Source: ZC4RG30 sp964455685
GTDB lineage: Bacteria; Pseudomonadota; Gammaproteobacteria; Steroidobacterales; Steroidobacteraceae
Reading direction: 5' to 3'
DNA length: 26,196 bases
NCBI GenBank assembly: GCA_964455685.1
Contig: CAYVZE010000037.1
Coordinates: 1 to 26,196, forward strand
Shown here: positions 1-7,819 of the stretch, piece after piece
How the letters are laid out: each line of letters begins with the position of its first letter
Position numbering within the stretch: the stretch's first letter is position 1
Notes under the pieces: model-generated
Databases searched by the model: none
The model's input: the letters and a program-made list of their open reading frames with translations, nothing else
Told to the model about the DNA's origin: nothing
Made by a program: the position numbers and the translations under genes

Positions 1-813
<813 letters not shown>

Positions 814-814
<1 letters not shown>

Positions 815-832
815 AGAAGTTTTGAGCTTCTT
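814..832 (-). promoter_or_regulatory. Hairpin abutting the 16S 5' end
   Basis: Bases 814-819 (aagaag) pair with 827-832 (cttctt) around a 7-nt loop, immediately 5' of the mature 16S start. It is probably part of the pre-16S leader fold. The arms are seen directly; a processing role is inferred. Confidence 0.4.
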
Positions 833-868
833 GAGAGCGATCAAAGGCCCATTGCTGGACTTTTGGTC

Positions 869-904
869 ACTCGGTCAATTTGCACCAAAGTGCATGACAC
901 GAGT
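869..904 (-). promoter_or_regulatory. Nested stem-loop in the pre-16S leader
   Basis: Outer arms 869-873 (actcg) and 900-904 (cgagt) enclose a perfect inner hairpin, 881-885 (tgcac) with 890-894 (gtgca) and a 4-nt loop. It lies between boxA and the mature 16S end. Leader stems at this place in other rrn operons take part in antitermination, folding and RNase processing. The exact role here is inferred. Confidence 0.5.
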
Positions 905-928
905 CCCCACACAAATTACTTGCCGAAC

Positions 929-940
929 TTTTAAAAAGCG
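929..940 (-). promoter_or_regulatory. boxA antitermination site of the rrn leader
   Basis: The reverse complement reads CGCTTTTTAAAA, close to the rrn boxA consensus TGCTCTTTAACA. It is followed by AAGTAATTTGTGTGGGGACT, which resembles the conserved tract downstream of boxA in gammaproteobacterial rrn leaders and spacers. boxA RNA binds NusB-NusE to make rRNA transcription resistant to Rho. A boxB-like hairpin directly precedes it in the transcript. Confidence 0.65.
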
Positions 941-962
941 CCGGAACCGCCAGGGTTTCCGG
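941..962 (-). promoter_or_regulatory. boxB-like hairpin next to boxA
   Basis: Arms 941-946 (ccggaa) and 957-962 (ttccgg) are perfectly complementary, and two further G-C pairs can form past a one-base bulge. In the transcript the hairpin sits immediately before boxA, the same boxB-boxA order as in E. coli rrn leaders. The role is by analogy. Confidence 0.5.
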
Positions 963-1003
963 TGTTGCCACTTCAGCTTTCGCCTCAGTGGCGAGGGGCG
1001 GCA

Positions 1004-1031
1004 AGTATAGCGGTCATTCGCAACTCGTCAA
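1004..1031 (-). promoter_or_regulatory. rrn promoter P2 (proximal)
   Basis: On the minus strand TTGACG (1031-1026) is separated by exactly 16 bp from TATACT (1009-1004), a near-consensus sigma-70 promoter. The following bases, TGCCGCCCC, form a GC-rich discriminator typical of rRNA promoters under stringent control. The start site would be near 997, about 180 bases before the mature 16S end, so boxB, boxA and the leader stems are all inside the transcript. Confidence 0.7.
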
Positions 1032-1106
1032 CCCCGATTTTCATCTCCGTCCGGCTCTCGTTTCGCGCTTCGTTCAGCGCCGCGATGTGCCGTCTGGAGG
1101 GCGCGC

Positions 1107-1134
1107 AGTATAGGCGTCCCGTTTGGCCTGTCAA
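1107..1134 (-). promoter_or_regulatory. rrn promoter P1 (distal)
   Basis: On the minus strand a perfect TTGACA (1134-1129), a 16-bp spacer and TATACT (1112-1107) are followed by GCGCGCCC, a GC-rich discriminator. The predicted start is near 1100. Upstream are two A-tracts in the minus-strand sense, at 1149-1155 and 1161-1166, centred about 11-12 bp apart and near -50 and -63. That suits an UP element contacted by the RNA polymerase alpha subunit. The 16-bp spacing is shared with P2. Confidence 0.8.
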
Positions 1135-1148
1135 CAACCCTCGGCAGG

Positions 1149-1166
1149 TTTTTTTCAGGCTTTTTT
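1149..1166 (-). promoter_or_regulatory. Phased A-tracts, likely UP element of rrn P1
   Basis: Seven and six consecutive A residues (minus strand) stand one helical turn apart, just upstream of the P1 -35 box in otherwise GC-rich DNA. This is the expected place and composition for an rRNA UP element. Function is inferred. Confidence 0.5.
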
Positions 1167-1204
1167 GAGCCCCGGAAGCCTGCCTCAGGCAGTTCTGCAC
1201 ATGG

Positions 1205-1268
1205 CCAGAAAACAGGAAGACGCGGCCCCTGGACAAGAAGGGAAAGTCCCTATGGAAGCCGCGCTTCC
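1205..1268 (-). terminator. Possible terminator between tyrS and the rrn promoters
   Basis: About 20 bases after the tyrS stop, minus-strand arms 1268-1258 and 1226-1215 can pair over 11 bp with one bulge. The 31-base loop contains a smaller GGGA/TCCC hairpin. The stem is followed by TGTTTTCTGG. The long loop, the weak U-run and a competing local hairpin (1254-1268) keep confidence low. It would separate tyrS transcription from the rrn operon. The rest of the gene-free stretch 815-1287 holds the promoters and leader elements listed separately. Confidence 0.35.
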
Positions 1269-1287
1269 CGCAGGCCCTGCCGGCACC

Positions 1288-2529
1288 TCAGCCAGGCGGT
1301 GACACCTGCACGCGGGCGAACCGGCGCGACCCCAGCTGCAGCACGTACTCGGTGCCCGGTACCAGCCGCATCTCGCGGTCCGTGGTCTTGTTGCCGTCCA
1401 CCTTCACGGCGCCTTCCTGGATCTTCCGGTTTGCCTCGGAATTGCTCGCGGCAAGGCCAGCTTCCCGCAGTGCAGCAGCCAGTTTGAGGCCGCCCGGATC
1501 CGTGCTCGAGAGGAACTGCAAGGGCAGGTCGGTCGGCAGCGTCTTCTGCGAGAAGCGCGCGATGAAGTTGGCCCTCGCCTGCTCTGCTGCAGCGCGATTG
1601 TGGAAGCGCGCCACGATCTCCTCGGCCAGCTCGAACTTCACGTCGCGCGGGTTGCGTCCTTCCTCCACGGCCTTGCGCAGCGCAGCAATCTCACCGAGCG
1701 GACGGAAGGAAAGAAGCTCGAAATACCGCCACATCAGCGTGTCGGAGATGGACATCAGCTTGCCGAACTGCGTGTCAGGATCCTCCGCGATGCCGACGTA
1801 GTTGCCCAGCGACTTGGACATCTTGTTGACGCCGTCGAGGCCCTCGAGCAGCGGCAGCGTGATCACCACCTGCGGCTCCTGGCCGTAGTGCTCCTGCAGC
1901 GCGCGGCCCACCAGCAGGTTGAATTTCTGGTCGGTGCCGCCGAGCTCCACGTCGGCCTTCAGCGCCACCGAGTCGTAGCCCTGCACCAGCGGATACAGGA
2001 ATTCATGCAGCGCGATGGGCTGGTTGGCGCGGAAACGCCTGGTGAAATCGTCACGCTCGAGCATGCGCGCGACCGTGTGCCTTGCGGCGATTTCGATCAG
2101 TCCCGCCGCGCTCATCTGTCCGAACCAGCGGGAATTGAAGTCCACCCGGGTGCGGTCCGGATCGAGGATCTTGAACACCTGCTTCTCGTAGGTGACGGCA
2201 TTGGCCTTGATCTGCTCGGGCGTGAGCCGCGGGCGGGTGGCGTTGCGACCCGTGGGATCCCCGATCAGGCCGGTGAAGTCACCGATCAGGAACACCACCT
2301 CGTGCCCGAACTGCTGGAACTGCCGCATCTTGTTCAGCAGCACCGTGTGTCCCAGGTGCAGGTCGGGCGCGGTGGGATCGAAGCCGGCCTTGATCACCAG
2401 CGGGCGGCCCTGGTCGAGCTTCCGGGTCAGGTCGGCGAGGGTGAGGATTTCCTGGGTGCCGCGGGCGATCTCGGCCAGCTGCGCGGCATGCCTGCCGGAG
2501 TCTTCCGGCGCAGAGTTGGGTTCAGTCAT
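1288..2529 (-). CDS. tyrS: Tyrosyl-tRNA synthetase
   Basis: Charges tRNA-Tyr with tyrosine in the cytoplasm. The 413-residue product is a class I synthetase: the HIGH-type motif HLGH at 58-61 (in DPTAPDLHLGHTVLLNK), KMSKS at 236-240, and a C-terminal S4 RNA-binding domain from about 345. Length and motif set fit the TyrZ-like bacterial branch found in Pseudomonas. ATG 2529 is preferred over an in-frame GTG at 2562, because the extra N-terminus is not conserved in character and GGAA lies upstream of the ATG. It is divergent from the M23 peptidase gene and sits upstream of an rrn operon on the same strand, as in Pseudomonas aeruginosa (tyrZ next to 16S rRNA). Confidence 0.96.
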   Translation of the reverse strand: MTEPNSAPEDSGRHAAQLAEIARGTQEILTLADLTRKLDQGRPLVIKAGFDPTAPDLHLGHTVLLNKMRQFQQFGHEVVFLIGDFTGLIGDPTGRNATRPRLTPEQIKANAVTYEKQVFKILDPDRTRVDFNSRWFGQMSAAGLIEIAARHTVARMLERDDFTRRFRANQPIALHEFLYPLVQGYDSVALKADVELGGTDQKFNLLVGRALQEHYGQEPQVVITLPLLEGLDGVNKMSKSLGNYVGIAEDPDTQFGKLMSISDTLMWRYFELLSFRPLGEIAALRKAVEEGRNPRDVKFELAEEIVARFHNRAAAEQARANFIARFSQKTLPTDLPLQFLSSTDPGGLKLAAALREAGLAASNSEANRKIQEGAVKVDGNKTTDREMRLVPGTEYVLQLGSRRFARVQVSPPG

Positions 2530-2681
2530 CGGTTCCAGAGGATAGCGGATGCGTCCGGGCACGTGTCGCAGCTCGCATTCTGTGCGGCAGTCAGGGGAGC
2601 CCCGGTTGCCTGGTGGCGGATACTTAAGTTAGCTTCGCCCGGATCAATATTATGTAATTGCTTGATGCGGTGGCCAATTTG
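2530..2681. promoter_or_regulatory. Divergent regulatory region of tyrS and the M23 peptidase gene
   Basis: This gap contains an AT-rich island at 2620-2660 in GC-rich surroundings. On the plus strand TATTAT (2648-2653) could be a -10 box, with TTAAGT (2624-2629) as a poor -35 at 18 bp. If so, transcription starts near 2660, and the in-frame TTG at 2658 cannot be the start codon. No convincing minus-strand promoter for tyrS was picked out. Inference from composition and weak matches. Confidence 0.35.
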
Positions 2682-4034
2682 GTGACTCCCACCCCCGATC
2701 GCCCCAAAGCCCGCGGAATGGTTCCCCTGTCAGGCCTGCAGCTGCTGTGCTGCGCGGCGGTGGTGGGCATCGCGGTGCACTTCACCTCCGGGCTGTTCCG
2801 CCACGTGGATTCGACCACCGAGGCCGCGCTGACGGCCTTCGAGGTCGCCGCGATGGCGAGTTCGGCCCAGACCGCCGCCGAAGCGGCACTGGCCAACCTG
2901 TCGGAGATCAAGGTCGTGGTCCAGCGCAATGACACGCTGGATGCCATCTTCCGCCGCCTGCAGTTCTCGCTTACCGACCTCTCGCAGATCCTCGCCCTGG
3001 ACAAGGCGCGCAGCGCGCTCACGCTGCTGAAGCCCGGCGACGAGCTGACCCTGCTCACCACCGCCGATGATGGCCGGCTGATGGGCCTGGAGCGCCTGAT
3101 CGGCGACGACAAGCGCCTGAAGGTCGAGCGCAACCAGGACGAGGACGTGTTCGTGGCCAGCGTGGAGGAGCTGCCCGTGAGCCGCCACGTGACCACCGCC
3201 ACCGGCACCATCCAGGCGGAAACCTCGAGCCTTTATGCGGCTGCCGCCGTGGCCGGCCTGCAGCACGTCACCACCGACCGGCTGGCCGACATCTTCCGCT
3301 GGGACATCGACTTCGTGTTCGACGTGCGCGAGGGCGACACCTTCCACGTGATCTACGAGCAGCGCGAGCGCGACGGCGAGCGGCTGCGCGACGGCAACAT
3401 CCTCGCCGCCGAATACATCATGCAGAACGGCAAGAGCTTCCGCGCCGTGCGCTATGAATTCGCCGACGGCAAGGCCGACTACTACACGCCCGAGGGCACG
3501 AGCCTGCGCAAGGCGTTCCTGAAGACGCCGGTGCAGTTCTCGCGCATCAGCTCGGTGTTCAACCCGAAGCGGCGCCACCCGGTGCTGAACACCATCCGCG
3601 CGCACCGCGGCGTGGACTACGCCGCGCCCGCCGGCACCAAGGTCTATGCCGCCGGCGCCGGCCGCGTGCAGTTCCGCGGCCAGAAGGGCGGCTTCGGCAA
3701 CCTGGTCGAGATCGCCCACTCCGGCAAGGTGGTGACGCGCTACGGCCACCTGCAGCGCTTCGCCCCCGACCTGAAGGTCGGCCAGCGCGTCGAGCAGGGT
3801 CAGCTGATCGGCTACGTGGGCAGCACGGGCCTGGCCACCGGCCCGCACCTGCACTTCGAGTTCATCGAGAACGGCGTGTACGTCGACCCGCAGAAGGCCA
3901 TCCGCCGCGGCGAGCCGGGACCGCCGATTCCCGCCGACCAGCGGCAGGCCTTCGAAGCGCAGGTCGCGCCGCTGCTGGCGCAGCTCGACGCCGTGCAACT
4001 CTCGCGCGCGGGCACCGCGCTGGCCTCGCGCTGA
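2682..4034 (+). CDS. Membrane-anchored M23 (LytM) murein endopeptidase, MepM-like
   Basis: Likely a zinc endopeptidase cutting peptidoglycan cross-links in the periplasm during wall growth. With a GTG start at 2682 it has 450 residues: a short basic N-terminus, one membrane segment (about 16-36), an OapA/LysM-like domain around 78-125, a linking domain, and a LytM domain about 290-405. Zinc and catalytic residues are in place: H308 and D312 (HRGVD), H356 (RYGHL), H389 and H391 (GPHLHFEF). The start is uncertain. TTG 2658 and ATG 2718 are alternatives, and none has a good Shine-Dalgarno site. It lies 25 bp before anmK, so both are likely one transcript. The same pair follows tyrZ in Pseudomonas. 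Confidence 0.9.
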   Translation: MTPTPDRPKARGMVPLSGLQLLCCAAVVGIAVHFTSGLFRHVDSTTEAALTAFEVAAMASSAQTAAEAALANLSEIKVVVQRNDTLDAIFRRLQFSLTDLSQILALDKARSALTLLKPGDELTLLTTADDGRLMGLERLIGDDKRLKVERNQDEDVFVASVEELPVSRHVTTATGTIQAETSSLYAAAAVAGLQHVTTDRLADIFRWDIDFVFDVREGDTFHVIYEQRERDGERLRDGNILAAEYIMQNGKSFRAVRYEFADGKADYYTPEGTSLRKAFLKTPVQFSRISSVFNPKRRHPVLNTIRAHRGVDYAAPAGTKVYAAGAGRVQFRGQKGGFGNLVEIAHSGKVVTRYGHLQRFAPDLKVGQRVEQGQLIGYVGSTGLATGPHLHFEFIENGVYVDPQKAIRRGEPGPPIPADQRQAFEAQVAPLLAQLDAVQLSRAGTALASR

Positions 4035-4059
4035 AGCCACGGGCACGCGGGGCCGTGCC

Positions 4060-5175
4060 ATGACGCTCTGCGCGGGCCTGATTTCCGGCACCAGCATGGA
4101 CGGCGTCGAGGCCGTGCTGCTGGACGCCGGCGAGTCACTCTCGGTACGCGCAGCCCTGCACCTGGACTATCCCCCGGACCTTTCCACGCGGCTCAAGCGC
4201 GCGGTGGCCGATCCCGCTGCCTGCGGGCTGGATGAGCTGGGTTACCTCGATGCCGCCATCGGCGAGGTGTTCGCCGATGCCGCCGCAGCGCTGCTGCGCC
4301 GGGAGGGTGTCGAGGCGCGCAAGGTGCGCGTGATCGGCAGCCACGGCCAGACACTGCTGCACCGGCCTCGCCAGCAGCACGCCTTCACGCTGCAGGTCGG
4401 GGACCCGAACCGCATCGCCGAACGCACCGGCATCGACGTGGTGGCCGACTTCCGCCGGCGCGACATGGCCGCGGGCGGCGAAGGCGCGCCGCTGGTGCCG
4501 GCCTTCCATGCGGCGGCGTTCGCCGCGCCGGGCGAGGATCGCGCCGTGGTCAACATCGGTGGCATCGCCAACATCACCACGCTGGCCGCGGACGGCACAG
4601 TGGGCGGCTTCGACACCGGACCGGGCAACTGCCTGATGGACCTGTGGGCCGAGGAACACCTGGGCACGCCCTTCGACCGTGATGGCGCGCTGGCGGCACG
4701 GGGCCGCGTGCACGATCCACTGCTCGCGGAACTGCTGTCCGAGCCCTACCTGTCGCTGCCGGCGCCGAAGAGCACCGGGCGGGAACTGTTCAACCGAGCC
4801 TGGCTGGCGCCGGCGCTGGCGCGGCATCCAGCCGCGGTGCCGGACGTGATGGCCACGCTGTCGGAATACACCGCGCGCACCATCGCCGATGCGCTGCTGG
4901 CCGTGCCGGGCTTTGCGCCGCGCGAGCTGCTGGTTTGCGGCGGCGGCGCGCGCAACGTGGAACTGATGCGAAGGCTGGCCGCGCGCCTGCCCGGCGTGCG
5001 CGTGGCCAGCACCAGCGCGCGCGGCATCGCGCCCGAGCACGTGGAAGCGGCGCTGTTCGCGTGGCTGGCGCTGCGCTTCGTGGAAGGACGCGCCGGCAAC
5101 ATCACCGCGGTCACCGGCGCGCGCGGCCCGCGCGTGCTGGGCGGGCTGTATCGCGGCAGCCTCGCTCCAGGCTGA
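4060..5175 (+). CDS. anmK: Anhydro-N-acetylmuramic acid kinase
   Basis: Phosphorylates and opens 1,6-anhydro-MurNAc released from peptidoglycan turnover, giving MurNAc-6-phosphate in the cytoplasmic recycling pathway. The 371-residue length is normal for the family. Seen motifs include GLISGTSMDGVEAVLLD at the N-terminal phosphate loop, GSHGQTLLHRP, DFRRRDMAAGGEGAPLVP, VVNIGGIANIT, GFDTGPGNCLMD with the catalytic Asp region, and LLVCGGGARN near the C-terminus. It starts 25 bp after the M23 peptidase gene on the same strand, so the enzyme that opens murein and one that recycles its fragments are probably co-transcribed. Its stop is 15 bp from the stop of the convergent OsmC-family gene. Confidence 0.95.
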   Translation: MTLCAGLISGTSMDGVEAVLLDAGESLSVRAALHLDYPPDLSTRLKRAVADPAACGLDELGYLDAAIGEVFADAAAALLRREGVEARKVRVIGSHGQTLLHRPRQQHAFTLQVGDPNRIAERTGIDVVADFRRRDMAAGGEGAPLVPAFHAAAFAAPGEDRAVVNIGGIANITTLAADGTVGGFDTGPGNCLMDLWAEEHLGTPFDRDGALAARGRVHDPLLAELLSEPYLSLPAPKSTGRELFNRAWLAPALARHPAAVPDVMATLSEYTARTIADALLAVPGFAPRELLVCGGGARNVELMRRLAARLPGVRVASTSARGIAPEHVEAALFAWLALRFVEGRAGNITAVTGARGPRVLGGLYRGSLAPG

Positions 5176-5190
5176 AGCGCGGGACGGCGC

Positions 5191-5628
5191 TCAGGCCTCG
5201 AGCCTGGCGTCCAGCGTGATACTGATTGCGCCCAGTGCCTTCGACACCGGGCAGTTGGCCTTGGCACGCTCGGCCTGTTCCAGGAACGCGGCCTGGTCCA
5301 TGCCGGGCACACGGCCGCGCAGCGTCAGCGCGCTGGCGGTGATGGCGAAGCCGCCGGCGGATTGCGCCAGCGACACTTCGGCTTTCACGTCCAGCTTTTC
5401 TGCCGGATGGCCGGCCTCGGCCAGGAAGTGCGACAGCTGCATCGCGAAGCACGAGGCGTGCGCGGCGGCGATCAGTTCCTCGGGATTGGTGCCGGAACGG
5501 CCGCCCTCGTCCTCGAAGCGCATCTTGAACGAATAGGGCTGGTCGCGGAGGGCGCCGCTCTGCAGCGAAATGCTGCCCTTGCCGTCACGCAGTGCGCCGG
5601 ACCAGGTGGCCTGTGCGGATCGCTTCAT
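5191..5628 (-). CDS. osmC: OsmC/Ohr-family peroxiredoxin (OsmC type)
   Basis: Thiol peroxidase of the OsmC family, reducing organic hydroperoxides with a pair of cysteines. The 145-residue protein has the two expected cysteines, C60 in HASCFAM and C126 in ANCPVSKAL, within a full-length OsmC fold. The spacing and the PEELIAAAHASC context favour the OsmC subgroup over Ohr, though this cannot be settled by eye. ATG 5628 has a strong Shine-Dalgarno site (AAGGAG, about 7 bases upstream). It follows erpA on the same strand, with 96 bp and a probable terminator between them, so it is likely transcribed on its own. Confidence 0.88.
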   Translation of the reverse strand: MKRSAQATWSGALRDGKGSISLQSGALRDQPYSFKMRFEDEGGRSGTNPEELIAAAHASCFAMQLSHFLAEAGHPAEKLDVKAEVSLAQSAGGFAITASALTLRGRVPGMDQAAFLEQAERAKANCPVSKALGAISITLDARLEA

Positions 5629-5693
5629 GTGTTGCTCCTTGCAGGTGCAGGCAGACCCCGCCGGCCAGTGTGCGCCGGGGCGATGCAGCGGGC

Positions 5694-5717
5694 AAGGAGA
5701 AGGGCGGATCGCCGCCC
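5694..5717 (-). terminator. Probable intrinsic terminator after erpA
   Basis: Minus-strand arms GGGCGG (5717-5712) and CCGCCC (5707-5702) form a perfect 6-bp stem with a 4-nt loop, followed by TTCTCCTT. It begins 7 bases after the erpA stop codon. The U-run is interrupted by C, so efficiency may be modest. It would end the tyrA-rppH-DUF6776-bactofilin-erpA transcript before the OsmC-family gene. Confidence 0.5.
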
Positions 5718-5724
5718 GGGGACC

Positions 5725-6057
5725 TCAGGCGGCGAACGAGGAGCCGCAACCGCAGGTGGTGTGCGCGTTGGGGTTGCGGATGACGAACTGGGCGCCTTCC
5801 AGGCCCTCGCGGTAGTCAATCTCGGCACCGGAGAGGTACTGGAAGCTCATCGGGTCGACCAGCAGCTTCACGCCCTGTTTCTCGACCATCGTGTCGCCTT
5901 CCTGCACGGTTTCGTCGAATTCGAAACCGTACTGCATGCCCGAGCACCCGCCGCCCTGCACGTAGACGCGCAGCATCAGCGCCGGGTTGCCCTCCTCGCG
6001 GATCAGCTCGGCGACCTTGCTGGCCGCCGCTTCGGTAAACAGGATGGGCTCGTTCAT
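5725..6057 (-). CDS. erpA: Iron-sulfur cluster insertion protein ErpA
   Basis: A-type Fe-S carrier that hands clusters to target enzymes, including isoprenoid-pathway enzymes in E. coli. The 110-residue protein has the three invariant cysteines: C38 in VQGGGCSGMQY, and C102 and C104 in the C-terminal TTCGCGSSF. Length is typical. The start ATG overlaps the bactofilin stop codon as ATGA (6054-6057), so translation is probably coupled. In Pseudomonas erpA also lies close to anmK, the M23 peptidase gene and tyrZ, which supports orthology to erpA over iscA or sufA. Confidence 0.95.
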   Translation of the reverse strand: MNEPILFTEAAASKVAELIREEGNPALMLRVYVQGGGCSGMQYGFEFDETVQEGDTMVEKQGVKLLVDPMSFQYLSGAEIDYREGLEGAQFVIRNPNAHTTCGCGSSFAA

Positions 6058-6401
6058 AGCTTCACCATCTTACCCTTGATGGCGGCACCGGCGGCCATTT
6101 CAACCGCCCCGTAGTGCAGATTGCCCTCCACCCGGGCCCGGGGGCCCAGCACCACCCGCACGCGGCCGGTGATGTCGCCCTTCACGGTGCCATGCAGCTC
6201 CACGACGCTGGCCTCGCAGGAACCCTCGATCACGCCGTTCTCGCCGATCACCAGCCGGGATTCACCCTCGCCCTCGGGTTTCACGTTGCCCGTGACCGAG
6301 CCGTCCAGGTGCAATCCCCCCGCGAACAGCACGTCGCCATTGATGCGGGTGCTTGCCCCCAGCAGGGACTCGATCGAACTGGAACGGTCGCGGCGGAACA
6401 T
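6054..6401 (-). CDS. Bactofilin family polymer-forming protein
   Basis: Bactofilins form nucleotide-free filaments on the inner face of the membrane and often direct peptidoglycan enzymes or shape. The 115-residue protein is nearly all the DUF583 beta-helix core, with repeating Val/Gly/Glu strands such as TRINGDVLFAGGLHLDG, ELHGTVKGDITGRV and ARVEGNLHYGAVEM, and only about 15 residues of basic N-terminal tail (MFRRDRSS). It starts 6 bp after the DUF6776-like gene and overlaps erpA by ATGA. Bactofilin genes often sit beside M23 peptidase genes. Here one lies about 2 kb away on the other strand. Its exact cellular role is unknown. Confidence 0.9.
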   Translation of the reverse strand: MFRRDRSSSIESLLGASTRINGDVLFAGGLHLDGSVTGNVKPEGEGESRLVIGENGVIEGSCEASVVELHGTVKGDITGRVRVVLGPRARVEGNLHYGAVEMAAGAAIKGKMVKL

Positions 6402-6407
6402 CGGCGG

Positions 6408-7139
6408 TCAATTCTCCAGCGTCCACGGGAAGGTTTCGCGCACCGGGTTCACGCCCTTGCGCGAGGGCGTCAACTCGACCACCGTGCGGGCGGGCGTGAA
6501 GCCAGACGGCAAACGGATCACCTGCTCGATCTCCTGCAGGTAGCGGAAGTCGAAGGGGATCTCCCCGCCCGCCACATCGGCCAGCTCGGCCAGGCCAAGC
6601 GCCACCGGCTCGCTGTCCTGGGCGCCCTCGATGGAGATGCGTACCTTGCCGCTGACATTGCCCTGGGGATTGAGCGGCCGGCCCAGCACCAGCCGCAGGC
6701 GGTAGGCGGCGCCATCGGGCGTGCGGCTGATCCTGAACTGCTGCACCTTCAGCGCATCGGACGCGCCGCCGCCGGCGCCGACCACGCCGCGGTAGAAGCC
6801 CAGCTCGCTCTCCAGTCGCTGCACGTCGGCCCGCAATTCGCCGATGGTGCGCGCCAGCTCGGTGCGTTCGCGCGCCTGGCCCACGCGCTCGCTCTCGCGG
6901 CGTGCCAGCTCCACCCTCAGGGTGCGGATCTCGTCCTCCAGCGACACCACGCGGTCGCGCAGGGTGACTCGGTCGGGGGTGATGCCGCCGGGCAGGCCCA
7001 GGTTGCCGCGGCCCCACTGGAAGGCGATCCAGAGCAGCGCCAGCACCAGCACCACCCCGGCGCCGATGACCAGCTTGCGGCGGCCGGGCGTGTCCGACCG
7101 CACCACCAGGCGGGGCACCTTCACCGCGGGTGTCTTCAT
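6408..7139 (-). CDS. Membrane-anchored coiled-coil protein, DUF6776-like
   Basis: Function unknown. The 243-residue product has a basic N-terminal tail, one membrane helix about 23-42 (LVIGAGVVLVLALLWIAF), a heptad-rich coiled coil about 60-115 with many Arg and Glu residues, and a C-terminal domain of about 120 residues rich in beta-strand patterns (for example AAYRLRLVLGRPLNPQGNV), likely periplasmic. I recognise the layout as that of the DUF6776 proteins found near erpA in gammaproteobacteria. The family name is from memory and unverified. The start overlaps the rppH stop as ATGA (7136-7139), and the stop is 6 bp before the bactofilin gene. The context suggests an envelope role with the bactofilin. 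Confidence 0.8.
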   Translation of the reverse strand: MKTPAVKVPRLVVRSDTPGRRKLVIGAGVVLVLALLWIAFQWGRGNLGLPGGITPDRVTLRDRVVSLEDEIRTLRVELARRESERVGQARERTELARTIGELRADVQRLESELGFYRGVVGAGGGASDALKVQQFRISRTPDGAAYRLRLVLGRPLNPQGNVSGKVRISIEGAQDSEPVALGLAELADVAGGEIPFDFRYLQEIEQVIRLPSGFTPARTVVELTPSRKGVNPVRETFPWTLEN

Positions 7140-7762
7140 TCGCCGGCGACGGTACCTGCGCCGCTGGCCCCGCCCGAGGGCGCGGCGGCACCCCGCTGGC
7201 CCTGGCCGCCCTGGCGGGCGCCCGGGCGGCGGCGCTGGCGGGTCTGGCGCGCCCACCACGAGGGATACGGAGGCAATCCCTCCGGGCGCGCCAGCGGCGC
7301 CAGCTCGTGCAGCGCCTTTACATAAACCGGACGCTTGAAATAGATGACTTCCTTCACCGGCTGCCAGTAATCGACCCAGCGCCAGCGATCGAATTCGGGC
7401 GCGCCGGTGGCATCGAGTCGGATGCCGGACTCGTCGGTGGACAGCTGCAGCAGGAACCAGCGCTGCTTCTGGCCCACGCACAGGGGCTTCTCCCCGCGGC
7501 GCTGGTAGCGCGTGGGCAGCCGGTAGCGCAGCCAGCGAGCGGTGGAGCCCAGCAGGCGCACGTCGCGCGGCGCCAGCCCCACCTCCTCATGCAACTCGCG
7601 GTAGAGGGATTCCTCGGCCGACTCGCCCCTGCGCATGCCTCCCTGGGGGAACTGCCATCCCTTGCCGCCTGTACGGCGCCCAAGGAACAGCTTGCCATTC
7701 TCGCCCATCAGGACGATGCCCACGTTGGCGCGGAAGCCGTCCCGGTCGATAACGTCGGTCAT
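7136..7762 (-). CDS. rppH: RNA pyrophosphohydrolase (Nudix)
   Basis: Removes pyrophosphate from the 5' triphosphate end of mRNAs, which primes RNase E decay. The N-terminus MTDVIDRDGFRANVGIVLM is the family signature, and a complete Nudix box lies at about 41-63 with catalytic glutamates in RELHEEVGL. ATG 7762 was chosen over a TTG at 7798 because homology begins at MTDVIDRDG. The 208-residue protein exceeds E. coli RppH (176) because of a basic, Gly/Arg/Gln-rich tail of about 45 residues after PSWWARQ. It overlaps the DUF6776-like gene by ATGA and follows tyrA by 57 bp. Confidence 0.94.
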   Translation of the reverse strand: MTDVIDRDGFRANVGIVLMGENGKLFLGRRTGGKGWQFPQGGMRRGESAEESLYRELHEEVGLAPRDVRLLGSTARWLRYRLPTRYQRRGEKPLCVGQKQRWFLLQLSTDESGIRLDATGAPEFDRWRWVDYWQPVKEVIYFKRPVYVKALHELAPLARPEGLPPYPSWWARQTRQRRRPGARQGGQGQRGAAAPSGGASGAGTVAGE

Positions 7763-7819
7763 TCCGGTTCTTGTAACCGGCTTGCCCCTCCGTGGCAAGG
7801 CGACGCGTACCGGATACGG

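Noticed and set aside
1124..1170. T-runs at 1149-1155 and 1161-1166 as a plus-strand terminator
   Set aside because: Only a 4-bp stem precedes them and no plus-strand gene reads into the site. Their position fits an UP element of rrn P1 better.
1600..2685. A 361-codon plus-strand open frame opposite tyrS
   Set aside because: tyrS on the other strand carries HIGH and KMSKS motifs. The plus-strand product has only shadow-like composition.
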